Source: [Scytonema hofmanni] UTEX 2349 (GTDB lineage Bacteria > Cyanobacteriota > Cyanobacteriia > Cyanobacteriales > Nostocaceae). Taken from it: 64,000 nucleotides of DNA. Of the stretch, positions 35,089-44,020 are shown piece by piece. The number at the start of each line of letters is the position of its first letter. Within the stretch, counting starts at the first letter, position 1. The stretch is taken from positions 1,674,377 to 1,738,376 of the forward strand of contig NZ_KK073768.1 of the NCBI RefSeq assembly GCF_000582685.1, in the 5' to 3' direction. The translations under genes were made by a program, and so were the position numbers. The notes beneath the pieces were generated by a model. That model worked only from the letters and a program-made list of their open reading frames with translations, searched no databases and had not been told where the DNA came from.

Positions 35089-36282
35089 TCATTCTTCATC
35101 TTTATACAACTCCTGCAACTCTTGTAATTGAGTTTTGCGGGAAACACGGCGATATTTTTTACTTTCTAGCTTCGGTTCGTACTGAGTCTGTCCTTTGCCT
35201 TTCGTTTTTAACTTTTGGGTAGATTCTGGATCGGCTTGTTGGTTAATCTGAGTTTGACGAGCGATCGCTTGCTCTAAAAATTCCAGATAATGCTCATAAC
35301 GTTCCCAATTACCCCGAACTACACAACCCGGTTCGTCTCGATGCAGACAATCACTAAACCGACAGCTATCAACTGCTAACCTCTGTCTTGCTTCGGGGAA
35401 ATAACGGATTAATTCTTCCGGGCTACAATCAATATCAGGCTGATTAAAGCCGGGAGTATCAGCGAGAAACCCACCTAATGGTAATTCAAATAATTCTACG
35501 TGACGGGTGGTGTGACGCCCGCGAGACAGTTTACCAGAAACCTCACCCACGCGCAAGTGAGCATCGGGAATTAGGGCATTAATCAAACTCGATTTACCAA
35601 CTCCTGAAGGACCTGCCAAGACGGTGATTTTGTCTTGCAACTGATAACTTAGTTTGTCGATATTGATATTATTATTAACGCTCATAAATAGCGTTTGATA
35701 GCCCCAACCAAGCAGACGCGAGCTTATTTCCGACTGCACCTGCGTTGAAACTAAATCGCCTTTATTCAAGCATAAAACTACATCCACACTAGTAGATTCC
35801 GCCTTGATCAAAAAGCGACTGAGTTGATAAGGTTCTAGAGGCGGATCGGCGACAGCGAACACAAGGAGAATTTGGTTAACATTAGCGATCGCCGGACGGT
35901 CTAATTCACTATTGCGGGGTAAAACAAAAGCGATCGCCCCTCGTCCACCAGACCAATCTGGTTCTTCAACCACAACGCGATCGCCCACCATCACCTGTTG
36001 CCCAATTTTTTTCAACCGCGTTCTCCGAGTGCAGAGGAGGAGGGGAGGGGAGGAGGGGGAGAGGGGGGGAGTATTATTCAAAAATTCTCCTTGTCTCCTT
36101 GTCTCCTTGTCCCCCTTGTCCTCCTTGTCCCCCTTGTCCCCCTTATCCCCCTTGTCCCCCTTATCCCCCTTATCCCCCTCTCCCTTGTCTCCTAAATCCA
36201 GCTGCACTCGATAAAAATTCGCTTGTACAGCTAACACAGTACCCAGCAACTGCCCAGTGGTAGAAAAAGCTTCCCCTTTCAT
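35089..36282 (-). CDS. rsgA: Ribosome small subunit-dependent GTPase A with repeat insertion
   Basis: A 397-residue circularly permuted GTPase that helps mature the 30S subunit. G4 (LNKGD) precedes G1 (GPSGVGKSSLINAL) and G3 (LADTPGF), as expected. The C-terminal zinc-binding part shows DSCRFSDCLHRDEPGC. The N-terminal OB domain is interrupted by a low-complexity insertion (about residues 31-66) rich in DKG repeats. I chose the ATG at 36282 because it overlaps the tusA stop codon (TGATG) and restores the family N-terminus; the ORF runs upstream to 36330. It is the last gene of the grpE-dnaK-dnaJ-tusA-rsgA run. Confidence 0.92.
   Translation of the reverse strand: MKGEAFSTTGQLLGTVLAVQANFYRVQLDLGDKGEGDKGDKGDKGDKGDKGDKEDKGDKETRRQGEFLNNTPPLSPSSPPLLLCTRRTRLKKIGQQVMVGDRVVVEEPDWSGGRGAIAFVLPRNSELDRPAIANVNQILLVFAVADPPLEPYQLSRFLIKAESTSVDVVLCLNKGDLVSTQVQSEISSRLLGWGYQTLFMSVNNNINIDKLSYQLQDKITVLAGPSGVGKSSLINALIPDAHLRVGEVSGKLSRGRHTTRHVELFELPLGGFLADTPGFNQPDIDCSPEELIRYFPEARQRLAVDSCRFSDCLHRDEPGCVVRGNWERYEHYLEFLEQAIARQTQINQQADPESTQKLKTKGKGQTQYEPKLESKKYRRVSRKTQLQELQELYKDEE
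36040..36190. repeat. Purine-rich tandem repeat inserted in frame in rsgA
   Basis: On the minus strand, units of GGGGGACAA and GGGGGATAA alternate with GGAGACAAGGA, ending in a C-rich stretch (in plus-strand terms, CTCCTTGTCTCCTTGTC). It encodes the DKG/DKE repeat and a low-complexity ProSer tail. The length (about 35 codons) keeps frame. The strand asymmetry (G-rich on the coding strand) would favour slippage or unusual DNA structures. Confidence 0.75.
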
Positions 36283-36536
36283 CAGGCAGCAACCGGACGG
36301 CGAACTAACAGAGAAAAATAGCCAGCACAATCTGTAATTTGTTCCACCTGATAGCCCGCCATTGTCAGGCTATCAGGAACTTGCTCAATCGGTTCTCCAG
36401 GGTCTAACCAGACTTCTAGCAAACCTCCCTGTGGCATTTGTTCTAAACGTAATTTCGTCCGCACAAAATTAATCGGGCAAGGAGTGCCCCGCAAATCGAG
36501 TTGAGCATCGGGAGTTGAGACGGAAGATACGCTCAT
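36282..36536 (-). CDS. tusA: TusA/SirA family sulfur-carrier protein
   Basis: An 84-residue protein with the TusA core LDLRGTPCPINFVRTKLRLEQM; Cys in CP-x-P is the sulfur-carrying residue. It functions in persulfide transfer in the cytoplasm. It overlaps dnaJ by one base (TAATG) and rsgA by one base (TGATG), so the three genes are translationally coupled. Its function with the chaperones is not known; the linkage recurs in cyanobacteria. Confidence 0.9.
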   Translation of the reverse strand: MSVSSVSTPDAQLDLRGTPCPINFVRTKLRLEQMPQGGLLEVWLDPGEPIEQVPDSLTMAGYQVEQITDCAGYFSLLVRRPVAA

Positions 36537-37669
36537 TACTTAAACAAATTTCCCAAAAAACCTTCTAGACCACCTTTACCAGTGCGGTCTCCCTTAATTT
36601 TAGCTAGCTTCTCCAGTAATTCTCGCTCATCTGGCATCACCTTAGTGGGAATATCAATTAACACCGTCAGCATGTGGTCTCCTCGACTTACAGGATTTCC
36701 TAAGCGTGGTACACCGCGATTTTCCAACTTCATCACCGTATTTGGTTGAGTTCCCGCCGGAATTATCAGTTCCACTGGACCATCTACCGTATTTACCTCT
36801 AAACGACAGCCTAAAATTGCCTGGAGATAGCTAATTTTGATTTCTGAGATAATGCTAATTCCATCTCGGTGGAATTCCTCATCCTCATTGACGAACAAGT
36901 ACACATACAAATCTCCCGGAGGACCACTCCGCTGACCTGCATCTCCTTCATTAGAAATTCGCAAGCGCGTCCCATTATCCACCCCAGCGGGAATTGTAAT
37001 TTTGAGTTTCTTCGTTACTTGATTTGCGCCTTTGCCGTCGCAAGCATCACACTTGTCTTCAATTACCATCCCCGTACCATTACAGGTGGGACAAGTCGAA
37101 ACTTGAGTAAAGCTGCCAAAAGGCGTTCTGGTGACGCGACGTACTTGACCCGAACCGCTACAAGTCGAACAAGTGCGGGGTCGAGTTCCTGGTTTGGCAC
37201 CAGATCCGGTACAGACATCACAAGTTTCTAGATGAGAGATGCGAATTTCTTTTTCACCGCCAAATACCGCTTCTCGAAAATCTAACTTCAAGTCTAGCCG
37301 CAGGTCATCACCTCGCACCGGACCGCTGCGCCGTCTTTGTGTTGAAGGACCACCCATCCCCCCTGCAAAACCACTGAAAATACTTTCAAAGATATCAGCA
37401 AATCCACCCATATCGCCCACATCTTGGAAGCCTCCAGCGCCAGCCGCACCGGACACACCAGCTTCACCAAAACGGTTGTAACGCTCTCTGATTTCCGGCT
37501 CAGAAAGCACTTCATAAGCGCGGTTAATTTCCTTAAAGCGATCTTCCGCTCCCGGTTCTTTGTTCACGTCTGGGTGATACTTCCGGGCTAGGCGGCGGTA
37601 TGCGCCTTTAATTTCTTCTTTGTCGGCGTCACGAGAGACACCTAAAATTTCATAATAATCGCGAGCCAT
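36536..37669 (-). CDS. dnaJ: Chaperone protein DnaJ
   Basis: A 377-residue type I J-protein. The J domain (residues about 4-68) contains HPDVNKEPG with the HPD catalytic loop. Next are a Gly-rich linker (GAAGAGGFQDV) and four zinc CxxCxGxG motifs (CDVCTGSG, CSTCSGSG, CPTCNGTG, CDACDGKG), then the substrate-binding C-terminal domain. It stimulates DnaK ATPase and delivers unfolded substrate. It ends one base into the tusA start. A long repeat-rich spacer (718 bp) separates it from dnaK, so it may have its own promoter. Confidence 0.96.
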   Translation of the reverse strand: MARDYYEILGVSRDADKEEIKGAYRRLARKYHPDVNKEPGAEDRFKEINRAYEVLSEPEIRERYNRFGEAGVSGAAGAGGFQDVGDMGGFADIFESIFSGFAGGMGGPSTQRRRSGPVRGDDLRLDLKLDFREAVFGGEKEIRISHLETCDVCTGSGAKPGTRPRTCSTCSGSGQVRRVTRTPFGSFTQVSTCPTCNGTGMVIEDKCDACDGKGANQVTKKLKITIPAGVDNGTRLRISNEGDAGQRSGPPGDLYVYLFVNEDEEFHRDGISIISEIKISYLQAILGCRLEVNTVDGPVELIIPAGTQPNTVMKLENRGVPRLGNPVSRGDHMLTVLIDIPTKVMPDERELLEKLAKIKGDRTGKGGLEGFLGNLFK

Positions 37670-38113
37670 ATAGCAAAGGTAAAAGTTAGAAGGTAGAAAG
37701 CGGAAGGCAGAACTTCAAAAAGGCAAAGGTTAATTTTTGTTAATACTTGATTTTACCTTTTACCTTTGACAAAAATCACTCTTTATATTTTGAGCATGAG
37801 ATGCTTTGCTCCTAAAAAAGGACAATCATCTAGGCAATTAAAAGCAACTTGCCCTGGATCAGGCTTAAAGAAAGCTAACTTTGGGCAAGTTTTTTGCTCA
37901 AACTTTTGACTGCCGATTGGCTGTTTCTTTTACAATTGTGCTACGCAAGACGGCAAAACCCCGCCGATCAACAGAGGAGCTAGCCGCACCTATAGGTGTG
38001 GAAAACCCCCATATACGTTTAATCGCATCTGTACTAGCACTCCGTGTAGTCCACGGTAATTCGCTTCTACAATCTAACAAACCATTGCGGTACAACACCA
38101 CGTTAGGCAAGAA
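37670..38113. other. dnaJ-dnaK spacer, no gene seen
   Basis: Contains AACTTGCCC (37846-37854) paired with GGGCAAGTT (37883-37891), followed on the plus strand by a T run, a terminator-like hairpin. ORFs 37881-38384 (+) and 37898-38380 (-) run through the adjacent tandem repeats and are considered spurious. Confidence 0.45.
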
Positions 38114-38192
38114 TGGGGCAATGGGCATGGGGCATGGGGCATGGGGCATAGGGCATGGGGCATGGGGCATGGGGCATGGGGCATGGGGCATG
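38114..38192. repeat. Heptameric tandem repeat (GGGGCAT type)
   Basis: About ten consecutive GGGGCAT-like heptamers. It is a short tandemly repeated repetitive (STRR) sequence of the kind known in Nostocales. It lies downstream of dnaK, inverted relative to the 38250-38380 array, so the two can fold together. Confidence 0.85.
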
Positions 38193-38249
38193 GAAAGAGT
38201 GCTATTAGTTAGATATAAAATGCGTATCAAAAATCGAGCGTCTTTAATT

Positions 38250-38380
38250 CCCATTGCCCAATGCCCATTGCCCATTGCCCATTGCCCAATGCCCATTGCC
38301 CAATGCCCAATGCCCATTGCCCAATGCCCATTGCCCAATGCCCAATGCCCAATGCCCATTGCCCCATGCCCATTGCCCAA
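38250..38380. repeat. Heptameric tandem repeat (CCCATTG / CCCAATG type)
   Basis: About 18 heptamers alternating CCCATTG and CCCAATG. It starts 8 nt after the dnaK stop codon on the minus strand. ORFs crossing it in several frames are artefacts of its 7-bp period, and no CRISPR leader or unique spacers are present. Confidence 0.85.
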
Positions 38381-38387
38381 TTAGTCT

Positions 38388-40346
38388 TTAATCGATCGCC
38401 TCATAATCCGCTTGTAAAGTACCTTCATCTTCAAAATCAAAGTTGAATTGAGGTGTGGGTGTTCCATTCACTGATTCAACAGGGGGAGTAAAGGGAATAT
38501 TTGAACTGTAAGCGACTTCATCACTTGACGAAACAGGAGGTCGGTTGTATACATCCGCACCAATGGCAAACAACGTTTGTTGAAAGTCATCCAAGCACTG
38601 TTTCAATTCTTCTGGTGAAATACCATCTTTAGCGATCGCAGCTTGGAGTTTTGTAGCTTTTTCATTTGCCAAAGCTTTCATCGAATCGGCAATCAAGTTG
38701 CCATTATCCTTTAAAGTCGATTCGTAACTTGACAACAGAGTATCCGCTTGGTTTTTTAATTCAACCAGTTGCATACGTTTTCTGTCATGTTCTGCAAACA
38801 TTTCTGCTTCTTGCCGCATTCGTTCTACTTCCTGGGTACTCAAACCACCTGTGTTGGTGATCCGAATACTTTGTTCTCTACCCGTGCCTTTGTCTTGAGC
38901 CGAAACCTTGAGAATGCCGTTGACATCGATTTCAAATGATACTTCGATTTGCGGCACACCACGGGATGCGGCAGGAATTCCAGCGAGAAGAAATTTACCG
39001 AGACTTTTATTATCCCTTGCCATTGCCCGTTCACCTTGAAGGACGTGAATTTCCACGCTTGTTTGTCCATCGGTTGCGGTGGAAAATATTTGGGACTTGC
39101 TAGTGGGAATTGTAGTATTGCGTTCAATAATTTTAGTGAACACTTCTCCTAAAGTTTCCAATCCCAGCGATAAAGGTGTAACATCCAAAAGTAAGAGATT
39201 TTCGACTTCGCCACCCAGTACCCCAGCTTGAATTGCAGCGCCGAGTGCTACTGCTTCGTCAGGATTGATCGAGCGATCGGGTGCTTTGCCGTTAAAAAAT
39301 CGGATCAGGGCATTTTGAACTGCGGGAATGCGCGTAGAACCGCCCACCAAAATAATTTTATCTATGTTTTGTGGTTTCAACTCTGCATCTTTGAGCGCTT
39401 GAACCATCGGTTCGATGGTAGCTTCAATTAATTGGCTTGCCAGTTCTTCAAATTTGGAACGGCTGAGATCCATTTCTAGATGCTTGGGTCCGATTTCATT
39501 GGCGGTGATAAATGGCAAATTAATTGAAGTATTTGCTATGGTGGAAAGTTCAATTTTTGCCTTTTCCGCTGCTTCTCGCAAGCGTTGCAGCGCCATTTTG
39601 TCTTGGGAAAGGTCAACTTTTTCTTGTTGGTAGAAGTGTTGAATCATCCAGCGGACGATCGCATTATCAAAGTCGTCTCCACCTAGATGGTTATTACCAC
39701 AAGTCGCCTTCACTTCAAATACTCCATCCCCAAGTTGGAGAATGGAAACATCGAAGGTGCCCCCTCCCAAGTCAAAGACTAAAATTAGCTGTTCAATTTC
39801 TTGCTTGTCTAAGCCAAAAGCTAAAGCCGCAGCAGTTGGTTCATTGATGATTCGCAGTACTTCTAATCCAGCGATCGTGCCAGCATCTTTAGTTGCTTGT
39901 CTTTGGGCATCTGTGAAATACGCCGGCACTGTAATTACTGCCTGGGTGACTGTTTCACCTAAGAAACTTTCCGCATCTTGTTTGAGTTTTTGTAAAACCA
40001 TTGCGGAGATTTCTTGCGGTGTGTAGTTACGTCCGCGAATTTGCACATCAACAGTATCATCTCGACCATTGACACAAGCATAGGGGACGCGATCGCGTTC
40101 TACTTCAGTGTCATCCCAACGACGCCCAATAAATCGCTTGATACTGTAAATTGTGTTCTCGGCATTTGTAACTGCTTGTCGCTTTGCCAATTGACCGACT
40201 AAGCGCTCGCCGCCTTTGCCAAATCCGACAATACTTGGGGTGGTTCGTCCACCTTCGGAATTGGCAATGACAATCGGTTGACCACCTTCCAATACTGCCA
40301 CGCAACTATTGGTAGTGCCTAAGTCGATCCCAATAACTTTTGCCAT
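38388..40346 (-). CDS. dnaK: Chaperone protein DnaK (Hsp70)
   Basis: A 652-residue Hsp70. It starts MAKVIGIDLGTTNSCVAVLEG; an upstream in-frame extension of 70 residues to 40556 is not Hsp70-like and I exclude it. The ATPase domain shows AVITVPAYFTDAQRQATKDAG, IINEPTAAALAFG and LVFDLGGGTFDVSIL. The substrate domain includes DVTPLSLGLETLG and IEVSFEIDVNGILKVSA. The C-terminal tail reads DFEDEGTLQADYEAID. It cycles with GrpE (40782-41450) and DnaJ on the same strand. It is likely the general stress Hsp70. Confidence 0.97.
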   Translation of the reverse strand: MAKVIGIDLGTTNSCVAVLEGGQPIVIANSEGGRTTPSIVGFGKGGERLVGQLAKRQAVTNAENTIYSIKRFIGRRWDDTEVERDRVPYACVNGRDDTVDVQIRGRNYTPQEISAMVLQKLKQDAESFLGETVTQAVITVPAYFTDAQRQATKDAGTIAGLEVLRIINEPTAAALAFGLDKQEIEQLILVFDLGGGTFDVSILQLGDGVFEVKATCGNNHLGGDDFDNAIVRWMIQHFYQQEKVDLSQDKMALQRLREAAEKAKIELSTIANTSINLPFITANEIGPKHLEMDLSRSKFEELASQLIEATIEPMVQALKDAELKPQNIDKIILVGGSTRIPAVQNALIRFFNGKAPDRSINPDEAVALGAAIQAGVLGGEVENLLLLDVTPLSLGLETLGEVFTKIIERNTTIPTSKSQIFSTATDGQTSVEIHVLQGERAMARDNKSLGKFLLAGIPAASRGVPQIEVSFEIDVNGILKVSAQDKGTGREQSIRITNTGGLSTQEVERMRQEAEMFAEHDRKRMQLVELKNQADTLLSSYESTLKDNGNLIADSMKALANEKATKLQAAIAKDGISPEELKQCLDDFQQTLFAIGADVYNRPPVSSSDEVAYSSNIPFTPPVESVNGTPTPQFNFDFEDEGTLQADYEAID

Positions 40347-40781
40347 AACTAACGGTATTTTTACGCTTGTGTTTAAATGTGATTTTTCGCGGAGTAACTT
40401 TTTAACTACGGACAAGTTATTTACCAAGAAGGGGAAAAGGGGTTCATAGTAAGGGGTAAAGTCAGGTTGAAAAAACTTTTCCCCACATGGTATAAAGCCC
40501 CTATTTTTAAATATGGGGTTTATGAGTCCCCTTTCCCCTTTCCCCCTCTTTTTCATAGTTTTTGCAAAAAAAGCATTCTCCTCCCGATGGAAGAAAAGCG
40601 TAAGTTAAGCGAAAACCTTAAATAGCCATGTCCTAGTTTGGGTACGCGATGCTCGAAAAACGCAAGAGGTTCAATGACTTTTAGCTACCATTAGTCAGCA
40701 GTTAGTCAGTAGTCAAAAGTAACCAGTGCTATATTAATGGTTAATTTTGACTACTGACGAATGAAAAAAGCGTTCGTTTAA
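40347..40781. repeat. dnaK-grpE spacer with fold-back sequences
   Basis: GTCAGTAGTCAAAA (40705-40718) pairs with TTTTGACTACTGAC (40745-40758). Closer to dnaK are pyrimidine-rich TTCCCC runs opposite purine-rich AAGGGGAAAAGGGG. No gene is seen. It could attenuate read-through from grpE into dnaK. Confidence 0.6.
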
Positions 40782-41450
40782 CTACATTGGCGAATTAGAC
40801 TGATTTTCCTCCATAGGAGGCATGTCTTCTTTCGGAGCAGCAACTTTGACCATTGCATGACGAAGCACGCGATCGCCCAAATAATATCCGCGCACTAACT
40901 CTTCTAACACTGTTCCTTCTGGATGTTCATCCGTAGGTTCGCGCATAACTGCTTCGTGCAAGTTAGGATCGAATTCTTGACCTTCGGGTCGCATTGGTGA
41001 CACACCCAGGCGTTTCAAGCAATCTACCAGTTGCTTGTAAACACCTTGATAGCTTTTATGAATTGTTAATTCGCCATCGCTTTGCGGTTTGAGATGTGCT
41101 CTTGCCCGTTCAAAATTATCAACTACAGGCAATAATTCCATAATCGTATTCCGCTTCACCAGCAAGTCAAGCTCTTCTTTTTCCTTGCTGGTGCGTTTGC
41201 GATAATTCTCAAAATCTGCCCCAATCCGCATATATTGGGTGTTACGCTCTTCTAATTGCGCTTTAAGTGACTCTATTTGTTGAGTCATTTCTGCTAATGC
41301 GGCTGTATCAGTTTCAGTCTGCGGAGTTCCAGCAGTACTATTGTCTTGTATCTGTGTCTCTGGTGATGTATTGGTTTGGACTGTCACTTGCTCAGTAACT
41401 TCGCTATCAGATTCGTTATAGTTCATTTGGGCTGGGGACTCGCTCATCAT
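40782..41450 (-). CDS. grpE: Nucleotide exchange factor GrpE
   Basis: A 222-residue GrpE. Residues 1-45 are an acidic, low-complexity leader (SDSEVTEQVTVQTNTSP). A long coiled coil follows (MTQQIESLKAQLEERNTQYMR), then the DnaK-binding head with ADFENYRKRTSKEKEEL, ELLPVVDNFERARAHL and EFDPNLHEAVMREPT. The ATG at 41450 is followed by a second at 41447. It is first in the chaperone operon. Eight bases separate its start from the transposon-like terminus at 41459. No CIRCE operator was seen. Confidence 0.95.
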   Translation of the reverse strand: MMSESPAQMNYNESDSEVTEQVTVQTNTSPETQIQDNSTAGTPQTETDTAALAEMTQQIESLKAQLEERNTQYMRIGADFENYRKRTSKEKEELDLLVKRNTIMELLPVVDNFERARAHLKPQSDGELTIHKSYQGVYKQLVDCLKRLGVSPMRPEGQEFDPNLHEAVMREPTDEHPEGTVLEELVRGYYLGDRVLRHAMVKVAAPKEDMPPMEENQSNSPM

Positions 41451-41458
41451 TGCTTACT

Positions 41459-41507
41459 TTACCGAAAAATTGGGTTTAAAGCCCCATCCTTCTAGGAGGG
41501 CTTTTTC
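41459..41507 (-). mobile_element. Inverted IS200/IS605-like right end next to grpE
   Basis: On the minus strand the sequence has a hairpin (CCTCCTAGAAGGATGG) then GGGCTTTAAACCCAATTTTT and CGGTAA, like 12841-12882 and 221. It ends 8 nt before the grpE start. A 57-residue minus ORF (41541-41714: MPYFRNAAGASGLMHS...) lies just upstream in the same direction, but I cannot show that it is a tnpB remnant. Confidence 0.4.
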
Positions 41508-41862
41508 ATATATTCCATTATTGTGTAATCATTCCAAATGCTATTTACGGCAATTAGTTCCCACATAGTAACAGCCGTTGAATGTACTTGCCGCTGACTG
41601 TGAGGCGTATTTTTTGCCGAAATTTTCACTTGAAGTGATCTCACCGTTCTCTATTGTGACAAATGGTGAGTGCATTAGCCCAGACGCACCGGCGGCATTC
41701 CGAAAATAGGGCATGGGGCATCGAAATTCTGAAACTTGTTTTTATTCCCCTTTCCCATTGCCCAATTCGCAATTCGCAAAAATTCAGTAAGTAAGCATGA
41801 GAATTCTGTTTGCCAAATTGGGAATACTTTAATCAGAGGTTTCCGCTACTCATTGCTCACTT

Positions 41863-43875
41863 ATGACTTACTCGTCACAACAACGGCGCAGTACCGCTCT
41901 TACTACAAGAACTGAATTTTCGCCTTTCGGCAATAAACTTGTGCAATCTGGCTATATCAATAGCGAACAGATGAGACAAGCGCTAATTGAAAGCCGCAAG
42001 TCTGGCATACCCTTAACAGAAGTACTTGAGTCAGTCTCTGGGCAACAACTATCACCTGAGTTGCTCAGACAGTATAAAAAACAGCAGTTATTTGAACTTA
42101 AAATACTATACGGTGTTGAGTTTATCGACCCGGAAGTTAGCCAAGTAGGCAGCACTACGGTAGGAAAGCTGATTGATACACTGATTCCAGCGGATATCTG
42201 TCGTCGCCATCGGTTAGTGCCACTGGCAAAAAATGAAGACCAAAATCCGCCCTCGGTGTTAGTGGCGATGGTCGATCCGGATAATTTAGAAGCTTCGGAT
42301 GATTTGAATCGCATTTTGCGTCCGCAAGGTTTGGCATTGCAGCGCATGGTGATTACCCAGGAGGACTACCAACAGCTAATCAATCAATATTTGGATGAAC
42401 TAGCTGTTAAGCAAAAGCATCTAGAAAAAGAAAAGTCTACAGACATTAATCAAGACTTAGAAAATCTGGGAAATCTCGACCTAGAGGATGCCCCCGATGA
42501 GATGGAAGCTGATTTGGGAGCAGCGATGAAGGGTGCAGAAGATGCACCAGTTATCAACTTAGTCAATAGAATTCTTGCCAAAGCTTTGCATGAGAAGGTT
42601 TCTGACATTCACATCGAACCGCAAGAAGAAAACTTACGCATTCGCTTTCGTAAGGATGGGGTGTTGGGTGAGGCTTTTGATGCCCTGCCGAAAAAAATCA
42701 TTCCTGCGGTGACGGCTCGGTTTAAAATTATCGCTAACTTAGATATTGCCGAACGGCGTTTACCTCAGGATGGACGCATTCGGCGGATGTTTGAAGGGCG
42801 CAAAGTTGACTTCCGGGTTAGTACCTTACCCAGTCGCTACGGGGAAAAGGTAGTGTTGCGGATTTTGGATAACTCCTCTACACAACTGGGATTGCATAAG
42901 TTAATTGCCGATCCTGAGAGTTTGCACATTGTCCATGAGATGGTTAGCCGTCCCTTTGGTTTGATTTTGGTAACAGGACCAACTGGTTCTGGTAAAACAA
43001 CAACACTGTATTCAGCATTGGCAGAACGCAACACACCAGGAATTAATATCAGTACTGTAGAAGACCCGATTGAGTATAGCTTGGCGGGGATTACTCAGGT
43101 GCAGGTAATTCGGGAAAAAGGGCTAGATTTTGCCACCGCTTTGCGAGCATTTTTACGGCAAGATCCGGATGTGCTGTTAGTGGGTGAAACGCGAGACAAA
43201 GAAACGGCAAAAACAGCGATTGAAGCTGCCTTGACTGGTCACTTAGTATTAACTACCTTACATACTAATGATGCCCCTGGTGCGATCGCACGTTTGGGAG
43301 AAATGGGCATTGAGCCTTTTATGATTTCTAGTTCGCTCATTGGCGTTTTAGCACAGCGTTTAGTACGACGTGTCTGTGGTGATTGTCGCATTGCTTATAC
43401 TCCCACCCCCGAAGAATTAGCCCGCTATGGTCTATCTGCTTCTCAAGATGTCGGTATAACTTTCTACAAAGCAAACTCCTTAACATTAGAAGAAATTCAA
43501 CAAGCTAGTTCTAAAGGTCATATTTGCCCAACTTGTAATGGTGCTGGCTACAAGGGACGTTGCGGTGTTTATGAAGTGATGCGAATCACCGAAAAGCTAC
43601 AAACCTTAATTAACGAAGAAGCACCTACAGAACGCATCAAGGAAGTTGCAGTCGAAGAGGGGATGAAAACTTTGCTGTCTTACAGCTTGGATTTAGTACG
43701 TCAAGGACAAACCACTTTGGAAGAAGTCGAACGTGTAACTTTCACTGATACAGGTTTGGAAGCAGAGTTAAAAGCCAAACGCAAAAGTGGTCTTACCTGC
43801 CGAACTTGTAGCGCCGAATTAAAACCAGAATGGTTAGATTGTCCCTATTGTATGACACCTCGTTTTGCCGATTAA
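41863..43875 (+). CDS. pilB: Type IV pilus assembly ATPase PilB
   Basis: A 670-residue GspE/PilB-type extension ATPase. The N-terminal MshEN domain (LVQSGYINSEQMRQALIE) is followed by the motor with Walker A GPTGSGKTTTLYSALAE, an Asp box region DEDPIEY-like (STVEDPIEYSLAG), Walker B RQDPDVLLVGETRD and the HLVLTTLHTNDA His box. A tetracysteine CGDCRI...CPTCNGAGYKGRCG binds zinc, as in the family. The extreme C-terminus adds a second CxxC pair (CRTCSAELKPEWLDCPYC). It powers pilus assembly from the cytoplasmic membrane. It heads a pilB-pilT-pilC cluster. Confidence 0.96.
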   Translation: MTYSSQQRRSTALTTRTEFSPFGNKLVQSGYINSEQMRQALIESRKSGIPLTEVLESVSGQQLSPELLRQYKKQQLFELKILYGVEFIDPEVSQVGSTTVGKLIDTLIPADICRRHRLVPLAKNEDQNPPSVLVAMVDPDNLEASDDLNRILRPQGLALQRMVITQEDYQQLINQYLDELAVKQKHLEKEKSTDINQDLENLGNLDLEDAPDEMEADLGAAMKGAEDAPVINLVNRILAKALHEKVSDIHIEPQEENLRIRFRKDGVLGEAFDALPKKIIPAVTARFKIIANLDIAERRLPQDGRIRRMFEGRKVDFRVSTLPSRYGEKVVLRILDNSSTQLGLHKLIADPESLHIVHEMVSRPFGLILVTGPTGSGKTTTLYSALAERNTPGINISTVEDPIEYSLAGITQVQVIREKGLDFATALRAFLRQDPDVLLVGETRDKETAKTAIEAALTGHLVLTTLHTNDAPGAIARLGEMGIEPFMISSSLIGVLAQRLVRRVCGDCRIAYTPTPEELARYGLSASQDVGITFYKANSLTLEEIQQASSKGHICPTCNGAGYKGRCGVYEVMRITEKLQTLINEEAPTERIKEVAVEEGMKTLLSYSLDLVRQGQTTLEEVERVTFTDTGLEAELKAKRKSGLTCRTCSAELKPEWLDCPYCMTPRFAD

Positions 43876-44020
43876 GTAGATGGGGATAAATAAAGGCTCC
43901 TTAACGTAGTAACCTGATTAGCCGTTAAAATCCCGACTTGATGAGCGGTTTACCGCTCACTACGAATTTACACTTACTTAGTTAGTAGTTAACTATCAAA
44001 TAACAAAAGGAGACATATTT

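Noticed and set aside
38250..38380. CRISPR-like direct repeats
   Set aside because: Units are 7 bp, contiguous, with no unique spacers and no cas gene.
37881..38446. ORFs of 60-167 residues through the dnaK 3' tandem repeats
   Set aside because: Periodic heptamers keep several frames open on both strands; the products are repeats of PIAHCPM or GHGAWGM type with no domain.
40347..40556. N-terminal extension of dnaK
   Set aside because: 70 residues from a repeat-rich spacer; the MAKVIGIDLGTTNS start at 40346 is diagnostic.
40782..41862. CIRCE operator upstream of grpE
   Set aside because: No TTAGCACTC-N9-GAGTGCTAA sequence found; only the transposon-like end is present.
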